The notes beneath the pieces are model-generated. The model saw only the letters and a list, made by a program, of their open reading frames with translations, searched no databases and was not told where the DNA came from. Both the position numbers and the translations under genes were made by a program. Source: Trichostrongylus colubriformis (taxonomy: Eukaryota; Nematoda; Chromadorea; Rhabditida; Trichostrongylidae). Taken from it: a stretch of 64,000 nucleotides of DNA. Below, piece by piece: positions 20,656-34,311 of the stretch. The stretch's first letter is position 1, and every line of letters begins with the position of its first letter. Location of the stretch: assembly GCA_963978905.1 (NCBI GenBank), contig OZ022257.1, forward strand, positions 37,291,416-37,355,415. Reading direction: 5' to 3'.

Positions 20656-22639
20656 TAAAGTCGTGGTGGAGGGGAGAGGGGAGAGAGATGCAACTTTTTA
20701 CCAACGTCAAAGCTCCTTCCCTCACTATGCGTGGAAAGTTTGCATCCCCCAACTTTAACTGACCCCAAATGTATATTTCTACCAAAGAAATAACATAAAA
20801 AAGTAGAGGTTCTATATGTTACTGTGTGTATTCCGATGCTGCTTCAACAACTTTATTCAGCTCACAATGCAATAACTTCAGTGGAAAACACGGAAGCGAA
20901 CATTAACAGTAATATGTGCACATTTCACTTGAGTAAATATCGATGAAAACAGAAAAACAGCCCAGCAATGGGAGAGAAATGTATGCAGAGCCAGGAAAAA
21001 GTACTTCAGCACAAATCAGTTTGAACGATATGAGATAATACCAAAGCTGCAACCAACTGAGTCACCATGGAACTTCGCTGCAGTCACTGAATTAGGAGGC
21101 GATACTGTCCATTGACTCGCTTCTCGTTTGAATGGAGCCGCGGACAATACTGTACAATCAAACAAATGAGTGGAAGATAGGGATCTTATCAATAAATCCA
21201 CACCCTCACGCGGCCCGTTTCGTGCGCAGTCTCTCTGGCTCGCTGCCAGCAGTGGCCGTAGTGCTGTGCGCGCTTCCAATGCTTTGCTTGAATTACTATT
21301 TGACGAACTGCTGCTATTGACACATTTCACTGGCAATTATATTAGTCATTATGACGAGTTTGGTACGGGGTGGAGGAAGAGAAAGGAGGTACGAGGTGGA
21401 AGAACCGTTCCTAGCGTCAAAAATCCCCTCTTGCAGATAGGAAACTCTTCATCTCGAAACTCCTCCCTACTCCCTGACGTAAGTTGAAACTCACTTTCAA
21501 TCTAAGTGAAGCTTGTTTCTTCCTTGTCAAGGGGAAGAGGTGTGAACTTCAACACGAGCCTAGGAAGGAGAAAGTGCTTCGGGTGAGTGAAACAATATCC
21601 TTATGCAAAAAGAGGTTTGTTGCGTGAAAAGTGTTTCATTCGCCCAGGGCTCCCCTAAGACTCATATCTCTTCGTTGGATAGCGTTTTCTATCTTAGGGA
21701 ATAGAACAATACTTCTTATTAGTTCGTACAGTTTGATGTATTCCCTTATCTAAGCCACAGATGAAGGTAGTGGTTCTTCTTCCAGCTAAGGCTTAGGCAA
21801 AAGCCTAGGCAAAAATAACACCAACGGACGAGCGATCCTCCACTCCAACAACATCAGCACCAATGATTGTCGCATACGAACGCCAAATAACACGCTTGAA
21901 ACTTTGATGTTTCTCAACTCCGCGGAGATAAAGCGCGCCAGAGCGCCCGATAAGGTGCGCGCGCGCGACACGCGTCGCGTGAGGGTATGGATTTATCGTT
22001 GCGATCGAAGATAGGTAGATTTCTCCAGTGTGTCTAAATCCACTTCAGATAATGAAAACGGGACGAAGTGGGCAGCAATCTGAAATGCAACAAGTGAGCT
22101 AGAAAATATGGATTTCAATCAGACTTGAAAGAACGAACAAAAGGATAGATGAACCATTTACACCCATTCATAAATACATAACATACAAATACAAGATCCA
22201 TTTGCTACCTTGTGAAAAAATCACCCCATTATTAAAAATCTTGTGCATTCGATGACACTAGCTGAATGCAATATCCTTCGTCCGGAATTGAGAAATCGTA
22301 CGCAATGACCGACGATGGACTACGAGCATCTAGCGTAGACAATGAAAACTTCGTCCGGTCGATCTGTGCACTAGCTCAGAGCTTCGCCTAAAAAATGACG
22401 AATATGAGAGGAAGCAATGAACAACATTCTACGATGGAAACGGGCAAAAGAGAAAATGCTCGTACTAAGATAACTATTTATTTCCGGAAACTATGGAGCA
22501 AATGAATAAATTAAGAGGTTTGCTGAGCGAAAACCAAAGAGCTTTACCATTATGACTTGAATTGGAATAAAATTACGTATTGACATTATCATATTAAATT
22601 CGTCCACATAAATGTTTGGCAAGACACCAACAAGCCTTA
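20656..22639. other. No gene recognised
   Basis: Short frames only. A CpG-rich patch (GCGCGCGCGACACGCGTCGCG) lies at 21957-21977. Confidence 0.45.
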
Positions 22640-23088
22640 GGTTGCGTTCATACCAAATCGAATGAGAGTTTTAGCGCATCGGCGCATCGGCGCATCCGCG
22701 ATTTGAGAGAATTGGCGTGCCACGTCACCCTTTTGAACGCGGCACGTGCCATCGTGAGGTTGATTTCTTTTCTTCTCTTTTCATTCCTTGATCTTTTTCT
22801 GTTATGGCAAACATCCAAGATCGCGGATGCGCCAATACTCTCATTTTTCAATCGATATGTATCCAATCCATCACGCGAATGCGCCAATTCTCTCAAATCG
22901 CGGATGCGCGGATGCGCCGATGCGCCAATACTCTCATTTTCTAGATCGATACGTATCTTATGCATGACGCGAATGCGCGGATACGCCAGTGCGCCGATGC
23001 GCCAATACTCTCATTTTCTGATCGATACGTATCTCATGCATGACGCGAATGCGCCAGATCTCTCATTCAATTTGGTATGAACGCAGCC
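22640..23088. mobile_element. MITE with TTA target duplication and internal minisatellite
   Basis: The terminal repeats GGTTGCGTTCATACCAAATC (22640) and its complement ending at 23088 are about 29 bases long with one or two mismatches. Both are flanked by TTA. A TTA duplication fits the PIF/Harbinger superfamily (TWA), which is inference. The interior has about three units built from GATGCGCCAATACTCTCATT, a GATCGATACGTATC-like block and ATGACGCGAATGCG, so it carries a variable minisatellite. No transposase is present. Confidence 0.75.
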
Positions 23089-25345
23089 TTACTGTCACTA
23101 AACATAGAGACAACGTGTTAACATCTCAAGAAACTGTAACTATAGCAAAAAGCTTCGAAATGTAGAAAAGATCTGCACGAATGTTTTCAGAAAATGCCCG
23201 AGTCGGAGCTGCCGCGACGCAGAATGTGTGGTGTGATACGCAGAGTATCCGCGGCTGAACACACACGTCACGTCAGGCTTACTGTAGCACAACTGCATTT
23301 TATGAATTCGTTTCTGTTGATTTGAAAGGGGTAGTGACTATTGCTAGAATCTGATTTGAAAGGTAGTGACCATTATATTAAGTTAAATGAATATTATTCA
23401 TTGATAGCCTTTTTGCGGAAAGTATAAGTACAATCTCGTTCGGTAGCGTTCGGGACGTATTAAAGAATGTGAGATACCTATAGTTATATGAGTTCCCACT
23501 TGACTACTATAAGTTGTTAAAATTTCCTCTCGTGCTTGGTATTGACGAATTAAACGAAGATAAGTCGCCCACAGTTACATGAATTTTTATTGCGTATTGT
23601 TAAAAGTTCGTCTGTCGATCTTAAGGTTTCGCATTATGAATTAGAGCGTATATGTATCATTTAAAATCTATAACCTAGAGTACAGTTATTATGTGTTGAA
23701 TATTCAGTTTCTGGAACAGTCATTATTCTGCAAATCAGTTTCTATCTTCCACGATCCTGATTTTGACTATTCGAATTTTTACTTGTCTACTATTAATTGC
23801 TCAGAGTTTATGTGTCTATTTTGATTTTTTGCAATATATGTTTTGCAAATCCGTTGGATACGATTTCGTATATATTGAATTCTTGTTTGACAAGTCAGTG
23901 AATATTGCATGAATTACATGGGTATTGTTCATCATTAACATTTTTTTCGAAAGTATCGAAGTTTGCAATCGTTTTCCGATAGCGAATTTGCTTGTCCATT
24001 ATTATTTGTCAAAGTTTGTGTTATGATTTTAACGTTTTCAATCATAATAAGTTACAAATTACCGTATGTATATATTTATCTCATTATAAGTTTAGAAATC
24101 CTGATGGTTGCGCTACGATTAAATTGGCTATTTATGCGCATTCCAGTTATTGGCAGCAGGTTGGTCAAATTTACTATAAATTGTATGAACGTTATAAAAA
24201 TTACCTAGGCTCTAGAATATTGAAGTATTAATGTATGTTCTTAGTATCTTGATTTAGAGCATTGAAGTGTCCGCTTAATATATATTTTTACGCGCTGTAA
24301 ATAATAAAATAGCGTTGTGAAACGGGGTTGTGAAACGCTGTTATCAAATGTTTTGGGTGTAATTACTGTTTGAGGCTACAGTTGGGTTACAGCTGTAACG
24401 CACTGAACAATTAGAAAAGTGACTAACAGCATATTGTAAGCTGTAATTTTCTTATTTAATGGTTTGAAACTTATATGTTGTCTACAACGTCTATTGTTTT
24501 TGATTTAAAATTACGATTATTGTATAACTAGATACTTCATTTTTATTCGGGAATCTATATTTATTGTAGCGCAGCAAATTGGTTATCGTTGTTTAATTAT
24601 TTCGTTGCAGGTAGGTAACTTCTACATTAAGTGGAATAAACGTTATTCCTCACTTAAATATTTACTAGAAGTATTGAAGCATATGTTTGATGTGTATTCT
24701 CATACTTCTATAATGTAATCAAACAAATCAGTTTCTTATGGATTGTAAAGAAATTGATAGTTGATGTTTCAGGAGTGAATACGATTGCGGTGCATTAACA
24801 GAGGGTGAGTTAATTGGCATTACTTTTTCAAGATCGTTATTATCTTATTGTAGCAAATACTTCAATCTTGGTAAATACACTACCTATTTGGGAAATATCT
24901 GCAAAAGACATGTCAGGTAACGTAAGTTATTCATGTATTACACTGTTTTTCGATATTATTAATATTTACGATGTAGTAATTTATTTTATTTATTTATGCG
25001 TTCTGTGACGCGCCTACATAAATACAAAACTGTTGGTAGGAGAGGCATGCAAAAGTGGAACAAGAAACACTTATAATATTACAAACTAACTAAACTGCTT
25101 AGAACAAAAACATTTTAAATACTATAGATGAGAAAATTTTATATTGGACTAAAAGTTTAAACAGGAAGAGAATCCCTTTCACAATGTGGTGATCGATAGA
25201 AAGTCTTCTTTTCTTGAACATAATGGTGAAAGTAGGAATGAAAATAAAGTTCCCACTGTCTGAACTAGCACACATCTCAGGAACTACGTGGGGTATGCTT
25301 AGTAAAATAGGCTCTAATTTTGAGGTAATTGGAATCGGCATGGCA
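23089..25345. other. AT-rich stretch without genes
   Basis: Clearly more AT-rich than its surroundings. Loose internal repetition is visible: a block with TTCGGTAGCG near 23440 resembles one with TTCCGATAGCG near 23970. No coding frame could be supported. Confidence 0.45.
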
Positions 25346-25470
25346 GCGAATTTATTTATTTATTTATTTATTGCACCAGCCGGTGCAGAAGGTGATAGCA
25401 TATTTGCCGGAAGGAAGGGATTAGAGTTGGCTAAGTTGTTTATAGCATCTTATGCGGGATAAGAAAAAAA
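25346..25470 (-). mobile_element. Probable LINE 3' end with (TAAA)n tail
   Basis: On the minus strand, GCACCGGCTGGTGCAATAAA is followed by several TAAA units (plus-strand TTTATTTATTTATTTATT at 25349-25370). The pairable CACCGGCTGGTG hairpin and short tandem tail are typical of a LINE 3' terminus. The body could not be traced. Confidence 0.45.
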
Positions 25471-26229
25471 ATCATGTCAGCCAAGTTAAAAGCCGAGAAG
25501 ATAACCAAGCTCGAGACCGCAGCTGGAGTGGGTGCAGGTTTGCACCTCTAGGGCGGGTGCAAGTTTCACACCTCATTGACCTAAATACGGACCCTACCCA
25601 CTGGCTCGGTGGTGCTTCTTGACGGTCAACTTGGCTCATAAGTAACAACTCCCGCTGAGACGTGCGAGGGACGGCGAAAAAAAGACTGAGGACAAGAGAT
25701 GAGGGCAAATGAAGAACCACCGTTCATTTAATGTTGTGTTGTAGGCGGTAAAGAAGCAACTAGGTGAGTTATAGCCTATCTATCAGAAGATAGTAGGGAG
25801 AAGTTCTTTTTAGAAGGTTGTTGGCTTTACCGGCAATGTCAGCACCAATCGGCAGCTTGACATAAGTCACATCATCCCAAACCAATACCTAAGACCGAAG
25901 TAACCTTAACAAGTAAGGAATTCATGCATTGCTATGGATGCGTTTCATAACCCTAAGTAAGTGTGCTTAGTATGCAGCTGTGGGCTAAGATAGTAGAGAC
26001 AGTAGCACAGTACAGATGATTCAATAAGAACGGATCTAATACATCGTATCAGTGGTATTGAGGAGGCTGTCGTACAATAAGAAATAAGAAGCGGACTGCA
26101 CAATGTAGGAATCGTGGAGTGTGGAGTCAACTGGGCGTAGATGGAGTGACCTACTTTGTCGAAACCAAAAGGGAAGTATTTTAATGAAGAATGAGGAATC
26201 TAGAGGTGTACTTCAAGTCGATCAAGAAA
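25471..26229. other. No gene recognised
   Basis: Flank of the CR1-like LINE. No supported feature. Confidence 0.4.
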
Positions 26230-26266
26230 AAGAAACAGAAACGAGATGAAGGCGCCGACATAGGCG

Positions 26267-27172
26267 TCATGTAATATCCGAAATCCTTAGTAATTCTAAC
26301 AAATTTAGTTTCCTGATGGCTTGTTTGAATCGTCTAGAGTTAGGAAGCTGTAGAACTTGAGGAGGCATGGATTCCAGCCATCTTGTTGTCCGTACTATAA
26401 AGCAATGTGATCTCAGTTCACGACGCCATTTTCCCATTTTATGGTGAAGAAAACGGAGGGTTGCTCGTCGTCCCGACGTTGGTAGCATCGCCCAATACCT
26501 CGATGGCTTTACTCGGAGCTCTCCCTTAAGCAGCTTGAAAGCTAAAATCAAATCAGATTGAATACTTCTATAGAAAAGGCTTTTCAAGCCTAGTTCCCTT
26601 AGTCGCTCATGGTAAGCAGGCAGTCCGCATGGATAGGCACTATTCGGAAAGAGTCGATAAAATAAAATGCGGGTGAATGTTTTCTGTACTTTCTCTATTT
26701 TTCGGATTTCACCGATAAGATTAGGACTCCATACGGAGCTACAATATTCGACTACAGGAATTACATACATTTTATAGAGCTTAATCCATACATCCTTATC
26801 GGAACTTTGAATATTTCTGAACAGAAGATGGACTAGTTTTAGCCCCTTACTTGAAACCTCTTCTATATGGTCACTCCATTTCAGGTTTTGTGATAAGTTA
26901 ATGCCTAGGTCTCTTACACGGTCACATGGTGTTAATGGCGTGCCATCTGGGAAAGCTACTTCTAAGTGGGGCAAACCCAAAGATAGAAGGTGGCTTTTAG
27001 CTGGGTTAATTCTCAGTCCCCATAGAGTACACCATTCAAGCATGTTTTTGACAGCTTGGTTTATGAGTCGTTGAGCGCTAACTATACTGTTATCATCATA
27101 AGCTATCGAGACTTTTATATCGTCGGCATAGGCCGCCACATGAATACTGTTGTCAATTTTGATATGATTCAT
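26267..27172 (-). pseudogene. LINE ORF2, C-terminal reverse transcriptase part
   Basis: 301 codons containing the catalytic YADD palm motif (AAYADDIKVS), the thumb region (RDLGINLSQNLKW), YCSSVWSPNLIGEIRKIEKV and the C-terminal SRRFKQAIRKLNLLE region. It belongs with the frame ending at 27465. The intervening 27173-27464 keeps a GVPQGGSLSPLIF block in a third frame. Confidence 0.88.
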
Positions 27173-27464
27173 GAGGTCATAGGTATATATAAGAAAATTA
27201 GCGGAGACAAGCTACCTCCCTGAGGCACACCTGATGTGCACTTTCTTGGGGCGGACACGTAATCTGAGAGACGTACTCGCATATGCCAGCCTGTTAGATA
27301 GGACCCAAACCATCCAAGAGGCTTCCCACGGACACCTATGCTTTCTAATTTGAGCAGAAGGCTGGACCTACCACAGTGTCGAAGGCTTTGGTCAGATTAA
27401 AATATACAATGGAGACTTTTTGACCGGAGTTTATTGCCTCAATCCAAAAGTGGGTTGAGTCTAT

Positions 27465-29078
27465 TTACTGCGAACATGTTGATGCCCCTGGGAGAAACCC
27501 GTGTTGCTCCATGGGTATGCAATGTAGTTCATTGACCCATTCGAGTAGGCATTTATGAACTATTTTCTCCATAACTTTGAGCGGTGTTGGTAAAATACTT
27601 ATGGGCCGGAAGTTTGAGACTAGTTTGGGATCATTAGATTTAGGTATAGGTGTGACTATAGAGTGCTTCCAGATAGATGGTACTTGTTCCAAAAGAAAGG
27701 AGATAATAAAGATATGGGTCAAAGGTATTGCAAGCTCCTTAGCAAACTCTTTGAAAAAGATTTGAGGTAACCCGTCAGAGGTTAGCGAGAAAGAGGGCCT
27801 GAGAGAACGAAGGATTTTGTATACCATATGTGATGAGACAATAGGAAATTTTAGGCGTTTCTCTGTAAAATAGGACATGTCATGGTTACCGCTAGACCCA
27901 GTGGTGAAAACACCTTCAAAGTAGTCAGCAAGGGCCTCAGCTTTGTCTTGGTTCGTTGAATATTTTTCACCGTTTCTGCCTTCAAGAATCGGGTTGATTT
28001 GGCCCTGTTTGAGAAATTTTTTCACGTAAGAGGCTAGCTGTTTAAGATTCTTACTTGCAGCCAATTTCTTAACCCTATAGTTTAAGAAACGTTTTAAGTG
28101 ATGGTCCAGCTCCTTGCTCACTTTCAGAAAATCATCTGAGTCCAATGGGTTACACTCCTGACTGAAGATTCTAACTCTCTGCTCAAAGAGATTCAGAATG
28201 TGCCTAGGATAGCAGCTCATGCCTATTTTGCTACATTTTTGAGGCACATACCGATCAATGATATCGTGAATGATATGCAAGAATCTGTCATAAACGTCGT
28301 CAATATTGTTGTAACCTGAGAATACTGTCATCCAATTTATGTGACTGAGACAGCGTGCTATGACCTCATGGTTCATATGATGGTAGTCCTTAGTAACAAC
28401 GAATACTTCCTTTTTTCGAACACTGGGTAGAGTGAAGGTCACTATATTATGGTCTGAAGAGGATAGTGGAGGAAGAGATTGAATACTAGAAATCGTTCCC
28501 GGGGGCGAAAGCACAACATCCAATATTTTGTCTTGCCGCGTGGGAAAGTTGACGAATTGGTCCAGTGATAAGGCCTCGAATATCGATAGGAACCTATCAC
28601 ACGTGGCCGAGGTACTCTCCCGCTTGACCCAATCAATGCAGAGATTCAAATCGCCAAACACTGTGGTAGAGAAAGGCACAGCAGAGGCGAGATCAAAGAG
28701 TATGGATATTAGCTGCTCATTCTCGGAACTACTGGAATTTGGGGGGCGATATATCAATATAAAACGATGTCTTATAGGTAATGAGATGTCAAAACACAAC
28801 ACGTCAGAGCTAATACTTTTGCAGTCAATACCAATGTCTTCATAGGATACAAGATTGTGGATCAGGGCGCACACTCCTCCACCTTTACGAGCCGATCGAT
28901 CCTTTCTCAATATGGAATAAGGGAAATTTCGGCAGATTTCAGAGTTCGCTATTCTTTTGTTCGACCAGGATTCAGTGATGAAGATGATAAGGGGTTTCAA
29001 CGTATTTATAAGGCAGTGTAAATGAGGCAATTTGTTTGTAATGCTACGTGCATTCAGAAGCACACAAGTCATGGTCAA
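27465..29078 (-). pseudogene. LINE ORF2, endonuclease and N-terminal reverse transcriptase
   Basis: 537 codons from ATG 29078. The N-terminal apurinic-type endonuclease shows TESW, FGDLNLCIDW and the catalytic SSSDHN block. The reverse transcriptase begins with SNFRPISILPTPLKVMEKIV and reaches HGFLPGAST before a TAA at 27465. Translation resumes immediately in the same frame with a KAFDTV block, so the stop is a point lesion. The protein would nick target DNA and copy the element RNA. Confidence 0.88.
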
Positions 29079-29759
29079 AAAAGGCGTGGGGTAGGATTTT
29101 TTGGAAAAGACCCAGAAGCAGTGCTCTTTTTCACAACCTGAGGAATCTCTGACGCCTTTATGAGTTCCCCTCGATAGACAACATAAATGCGCTTACCATT
29201 ATGCTCTTTCTGATTCAATTCACGCGCTTGAGATCTCAGGGCGCTCTCCTTCTCTCGCTCTTGCCGACTCATCGATTTTCGAATGTATATGTCCTTATAT
29301 GCTGATATGGCCCTCAGGTCTCGAGCTCTTGACAAGGCTTGCAACAGAGAACGTCTAGATGAAAAGACACATTTGACAAGCCTAGGTTTTCCCTTTGCCA
29401 ACGAACCCATCCTGTATATCTGAGCAGGGCGGGTCTCGATGTTTAGGGCATCAAGTACACCAGTCACAAAGGATTCGGTATGTGCCTGACGCTGAGAAGC
29501 AGCGAGGCTCATCTCAGCTTCAGGGATACCGAATACATATTACCATTGACCGCTGGCGTTTCTCAAATTCAATAAATTCACAAGAAAGTGAAGGTATCGA
29601 ACTTACGAATTGTTCCAGCAGCGGTATGGCCTCAGGGGCTTTCTCAGCTAACATATCTTGAATTTTATTGAGCAGCAGAAGACTGTCGCCATTGATGAAT
29701 GAAGGATTCGGGAAGTTAGCGGCAGTAGAGGGGGGCGATTTTCTTTTGTGGGTTTCCAT
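29075..29759 (-). pseudogene. LINE ORF1 (CR1 type), frameshifted
   Basis: Starts at ATG 29759 (METHKRKSPPSTAANFPN). The frame breaks near 29520 and continues as GIPEAEMSLAASQRQAHTES to the stop at 29075-29077. The second part contains QIYRMGSLAKGKPRLVKCVF and SMSRQEREKESALRSQAREL, with a final YVVYRGEL. These blocks are characteristic of nematode CR1-type ORF1 proteins, which bind RNA. The stop overlaps the ORF2 start as ATGA. Confidence 0.75.
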
Positions 29760-29850
29760 CGATGAGGAGCAACCGTCCGCTATGACCACACGCGATCGAA
29801 CGATCGTAATATAGATAATTGTTGTATAGTAGTTCAGTTTAGTCATTAAT

Positions 29851-30729
29851 ATTATCAGTCAGTAGTAGTTTATTGATTGTTCAAATTTTTTATTATATAA
29901 TTGATTAGTTACTGTGTATTTAGATTCCTGGTTTTGATTTCGAGCATGTTCAACAGAACAAACGGAATGAAAATCAACAGGAATCAGTTAACAGGACCGT
30001 GTTATCTAAAATGTTAAAGATATTTGCTATACCAAAGCAAACGCAAGAGCATGAAGAGATTAGTCAAGTTATTTTTGACTTGCAAAGCAAGTGAAACAGG
30101 GTTAAGTTTTCCTATTGTGAACACGAGGTTATGACTAATCAGTGCAATAACTAAATAGTTTTGATAACAAAGGTATTATTTTAACTACAGGAAGTGGTAA
30201 AGATTTAAGAAAAATGTTTTAACATACATATAGCGTGTAATAATGATTTTAGGTATGGAAACAAAGAGGATCATGAACCACTAAGAGGGGCGCAGTCTAG
30301 GAAGCAATGGAGGGTCGATGAATTTCAAGGTGTGTGAATTGTTAGTATATAGGCATATCACTTGAAGTAGCTAATCATTAAAGGCAGAAATTTCTTCATC
30401 TTTCTGAACATTTTTTGTGGTTAAAGGTCGTAAATATCTATTGAAGTATAACAGAATCAATGGTACGTCTATAAAGGTTCATAGAAGGCAGGCGGTGCTT
30501 GTTAGTGACCTAGAGAACCTAAGGTTATAGTTAATATTTGTTGACATCTAATTGCTATTTGTTTCTTATTGGTATTTATTTATCTGCCAAATCAATATTT
30601 TACAATATGTGGCACCACTAGATCAATCCATTCCATCTTTGTCATGGATCTTGGTGCATTCTGGTCCAATTGCACGTATTCAGCTTTTTCTTGAACTCGT
30701 CTCGCCATCTAGATTTTGGCCTACAGACC
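29851..30729. other. AT-rich flank, no gene recognised
   Basis: No repeat boundary or coding frame could be supported. Confidence 0.4.
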
Positions 30730-30732
30730 CGT

Positions 30733-33345
30733 CTAAGAGAATATGGGTGTCATTCTGTTAGCTGTTTTGAAGAATTGTATCACCTGATCGAGCCATTTCC
30801 CAAGCGTAACTCCATTTTCTTTCCATAGCTTTCTCCACCACATTTTTGATTTTCGTGACCCAATTAACCATGTATTTGCCTTGCGGTCTAGAAGACGTAC
30901 TCTTGCCATGAGGCGCTCCATATTTCTTGCACATCTATCTTGTCTTTCATTGTTCTGGTTAATACCTACGTTCCGGACCCATATAGCATAGCAGGCAATA
31001 CTGACATGATGAAAAGTCGTTTCCATTTCATTTCTACATGCTTTGAAATAAAATCGTTTTTGGCCCACAGCCTTAAGAGATCCTGTGGAGACTATTTATC
31101 ATCTCTTGTAACTCATTTTTCGACTTTGCAATAAGGACAACGTCATCAGCGAATCGAAGATTGTTCAACCGAACTCCGTTGACCGACAGGCCATACGTGG
31201 ACCATTCTAGCCTTCGGAATATGTGCTCAAGAGTGGAGATGGATAGTTTCGGCAAAATAGTATCTCCTTGACGAACTCAACGACTTATCTGTATAGGTAT
31301 TCTCACAAAACTGAACTACCGCTTGGGCCGTGATATAAATCGGGCGGAGTAGCGAAATTATTTGGCTGTGAATCCCTCGTTCCTCTGGAGCATTTCACAG
31401 GGCATTCATTTCAACCGAATCAAACGCTTTCTCGTTGTCAACAGACGCCATGAAGATTTCCAATTGATACTCGCGGCTTTATAATCTATCTGATATAGTG
31501 GATATGGTCAACCGTGGAGTAACGTTTTCGAAAACCGGCCTGTTCGCGAAGTTAATCACTATCTATTATCTTTCCTACTCGTTGGATTATCACCTTTGTT
31601 AGCAACTTAGGACCGGGAGTTGTGAAATGGGACGGTAGTTTGTGAGGCCACCGGAGTCTCCTTTCTTATGAAGAAGCATCGTTATTGAGTTTGCCATCTT
31701 TTCTGGAACAGATCCGGACCGAGACATTCATTTAGAAGCTCAGTGATCAGCGGTGTAAGACACTGCGTGCCCAACTGTAACATTTCCGTCGTTACGTGAT
31801 CGTGTCCAGGGTTTTGCGGCTTTCATTCTTTTCAAAGCTTCAGCTATCTAACTGGAGAGACGAAACGGACAACCATCCTTGTCTTCCTCCAATGGAGTGT
31901 AGGTCACCGTGCTGTGTGAGGCGTACAAATGTCCATAGTACTCTTATTACTTCTTCGATTTCGTTCCTTGAGTCACATAATTTTTTTCTCTTATTGCGCA
32001 GCTGATGTGGTTGACGACGACCAACTGACATTTTGTTCTCATCATTCTCAAACTTTCACAAGATTCAATCGCTTTCTGAACAAGATTGCTGTGATGAGTA
32101 CAAATATCATTCCTTATCATCCCTCTCAGCCATTTGCAAGTTTCGGTGTATGCCAAGCGGTCTGTCGATGTATTTAATTCTTTCTTCATATGCTATCGTT
32201 GTCTTAGTGAAAGAGTTTCAATGGGAAGGTACTGACAAGTTTCAGAGGTTTTTGTGGCCACAGTGGTCGCCTTTCTGATGTACTCGCGAAATTCTTGATA
32301 GGTGTTCAAGAGCCCTCGAAGCCTTTGTGGACATATTCTCCCTAGTTCCACCCGGTACATGTGGTGGTTTAGACGACTCTTGAGACGTGGATGCTTTCTT
32401 ATTCTGGCATTACATTTGTCCGTCTGAAGTACACCTCGGAGGAATCGATGATCAGTTTCAAACAGTATCGATCCTCTTTTGATGCTCTTGCAAAGGCGTC
32501 TACACGCAGAAATATGGTCAATACAACTGCATGTTCTACCATTTGGGAATCTCCATGCCATTTGCGTCCATTTCTAGTTTCGAAAAAAGTAGCGACTGCT
32601 AGTAGTCGTAATTCCTCGCAGAACTCGACAAGTATTTGCCCGCGTTTGTTTCGATAGGTATCATATGTGTGTCTTTCAAAAGAGTTTTCTGTATCATTCA
32701 CCTTCCTTCCTAGATTGGCATTTAAATCTCATCAAATCACCGAATGTATTTTGAGAGCACCTGACGTTTCTTTTCCCATTTTCGGATTCCTGGGCGCACG
32801 GTAGCGAGGAGCTCTTGTTTTCAGACTTGAATATGACAGAATCATTTCGACATATGTCCTAAACTCTTTGTTTTCCGTTGTTGGACTTGAAGACGAAGGA
32901 GGTAGATATTCCGATAGAAATCGATAAAAGATGTCATCAAAACGTACGTCCAAACGGGACATTCTGTCGTTTTCTCTTGCAAAAGCATCCACAAAAGGAA
33001 GTATGCGTTGACTCACCAGGAAACCTATTCCTGATGGCTCTTGTGCGTCTTCAGGACCAGTATGAAAAAATTTGCAATCTGTTTCTTCAAGTTCAATGCT
33101 TCCTGTGCCTCTCCATCGTAATTCCGTAACTGCGAGAATGGCCAAAAATGTTCTTTCGATAGGCTTCTCGAAGTTCGCCATTAAAAGTCTTCTTACATTT
33201 GAAGTAACGAAGTGACTGAGATCGAAATGAGGATGGAACATGTTTGACCCGGCCATTCCGCTGCTTCCTGCGCCAAGGAGTATCTTCTTTGTGTTGAGGT
33301 GAGTCGAGTAGAGTCGGCTTTGAGAGAGGGAGAGGAGACCGACGT
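30733..33345 (-). mobile_element. RTE-type LINE, degraded
   Basis: Minus-strand frames in the expected order: endonuclease start (ILAVTELRWRGTGSIELEE, about 33100), DTYRNKRGQILVEFCEELRL (32640), a linker with YQEFREYIRKATTVATK (32290), and reverse transcriptase NNLRFADDVVLIAKSKNELQ (31170) followed by ENGVTLGKWLDQVIQFFK (30790). Many stops and shifts separate these pieces. FADD is the catalytic palm motif. It is an old inactive copy. Confidence 0.82.
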
Positions 33346-34311
33346 TTCAACGTGCAGTATTGGAGAAGTCTCTTTTTATTATTACATAATTATTATTGCT
33401 ATTAGGTTATTGCTACTAAACACCACTTCGTACTGGACTACTTAATCTTGTACTTGAGAAAGCGCACTTGTTCTTATTGCATGGAAAACAATCTAATGGT
33501 TTCAGAAGTCACGGTGAAAGGCAGTTACTTAACTATAAGGACCAATAATTCAACAGAATCAAAGCTAGTTTTATTACTTAGTAATTAGCTTGATTGTTGT
33601 ATCAATTGTTGTATTAATTGAAGATTTAAATTGACTCAATTAGCTGAGAAGTTGGGATGGAATCACTAAGATTGGAGTGGAACGCTGATAAAGAAGACGT
33701 TGACTGTAAATGAAATTGTGAGGTATAGTTAGTATTAAGATTGATTAGGTTCGTGTTGATAAAAATTTGTTAAGGAAGGTAAAATTAAGTGGGACTCGCT
33801 CATTATTGAGGATTATTTGAAAGGAATGTTGTTCTTGAGGTGAGTCTGGACTTATTCAACAAAAACATGAGTAACGAAAATTTCAAGTTGAGGAATCTTC
33901 TCATGGTAGGAAGAGAGAATGTGACCGTGATGAGAACAAGTCAAAAATGGCGAAAATGTTGAGTGATAATGTTTGATAGGTAATGGGAAAATAGTGATTT
34001 GATCATTTCTCCTCTCTGCTTGTGGGAGCAATGTCCACTGCACAAGAGCAGGATGGACATGTCGTTTTTTCAGTTGGCACTATTTACCCAAAGCAGTCTC
34101 ACCACCTCACCAACCAGTGCGGTCGTGGAGGTGACTTTTGGAGAACTTTCGATTTGACTCTAGACTTCTGCTCCAGGGTAGATCGACCCGAAGAACACAA
34201 ATATGGTGCAAAACTCGAAAAAGCCTTGCGCGAGCTCTAAAATGGGGTGGATCACCAACTCGTTCAGAACTTGCCTCAAACATACTTTGACTTTTTGAGT
34301 AATAATATTGC
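33346..34311. other. No gene recognised
   Basis: AT-rich DNA between the RTE LINE and the second PLE. Short frames only. Confidence 0.4.

Larger units (their letters stand above)
26230..29850 (-). mobile_element. CR1-like non-LTR retrotransposon, nearly complete
   Basis: A minus-strand element with ORF1 and ORF2 in order and a short 3' flank ending near 26230. It is the most complete transposon in the window, disabled by only a few visible lesions: a shift in ORF1 near 29520, a stop in ORF2 at 27465 and two shifts near 27360 and 27185. The surrounding DNA is AT-rich. Confidence 0.85.
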
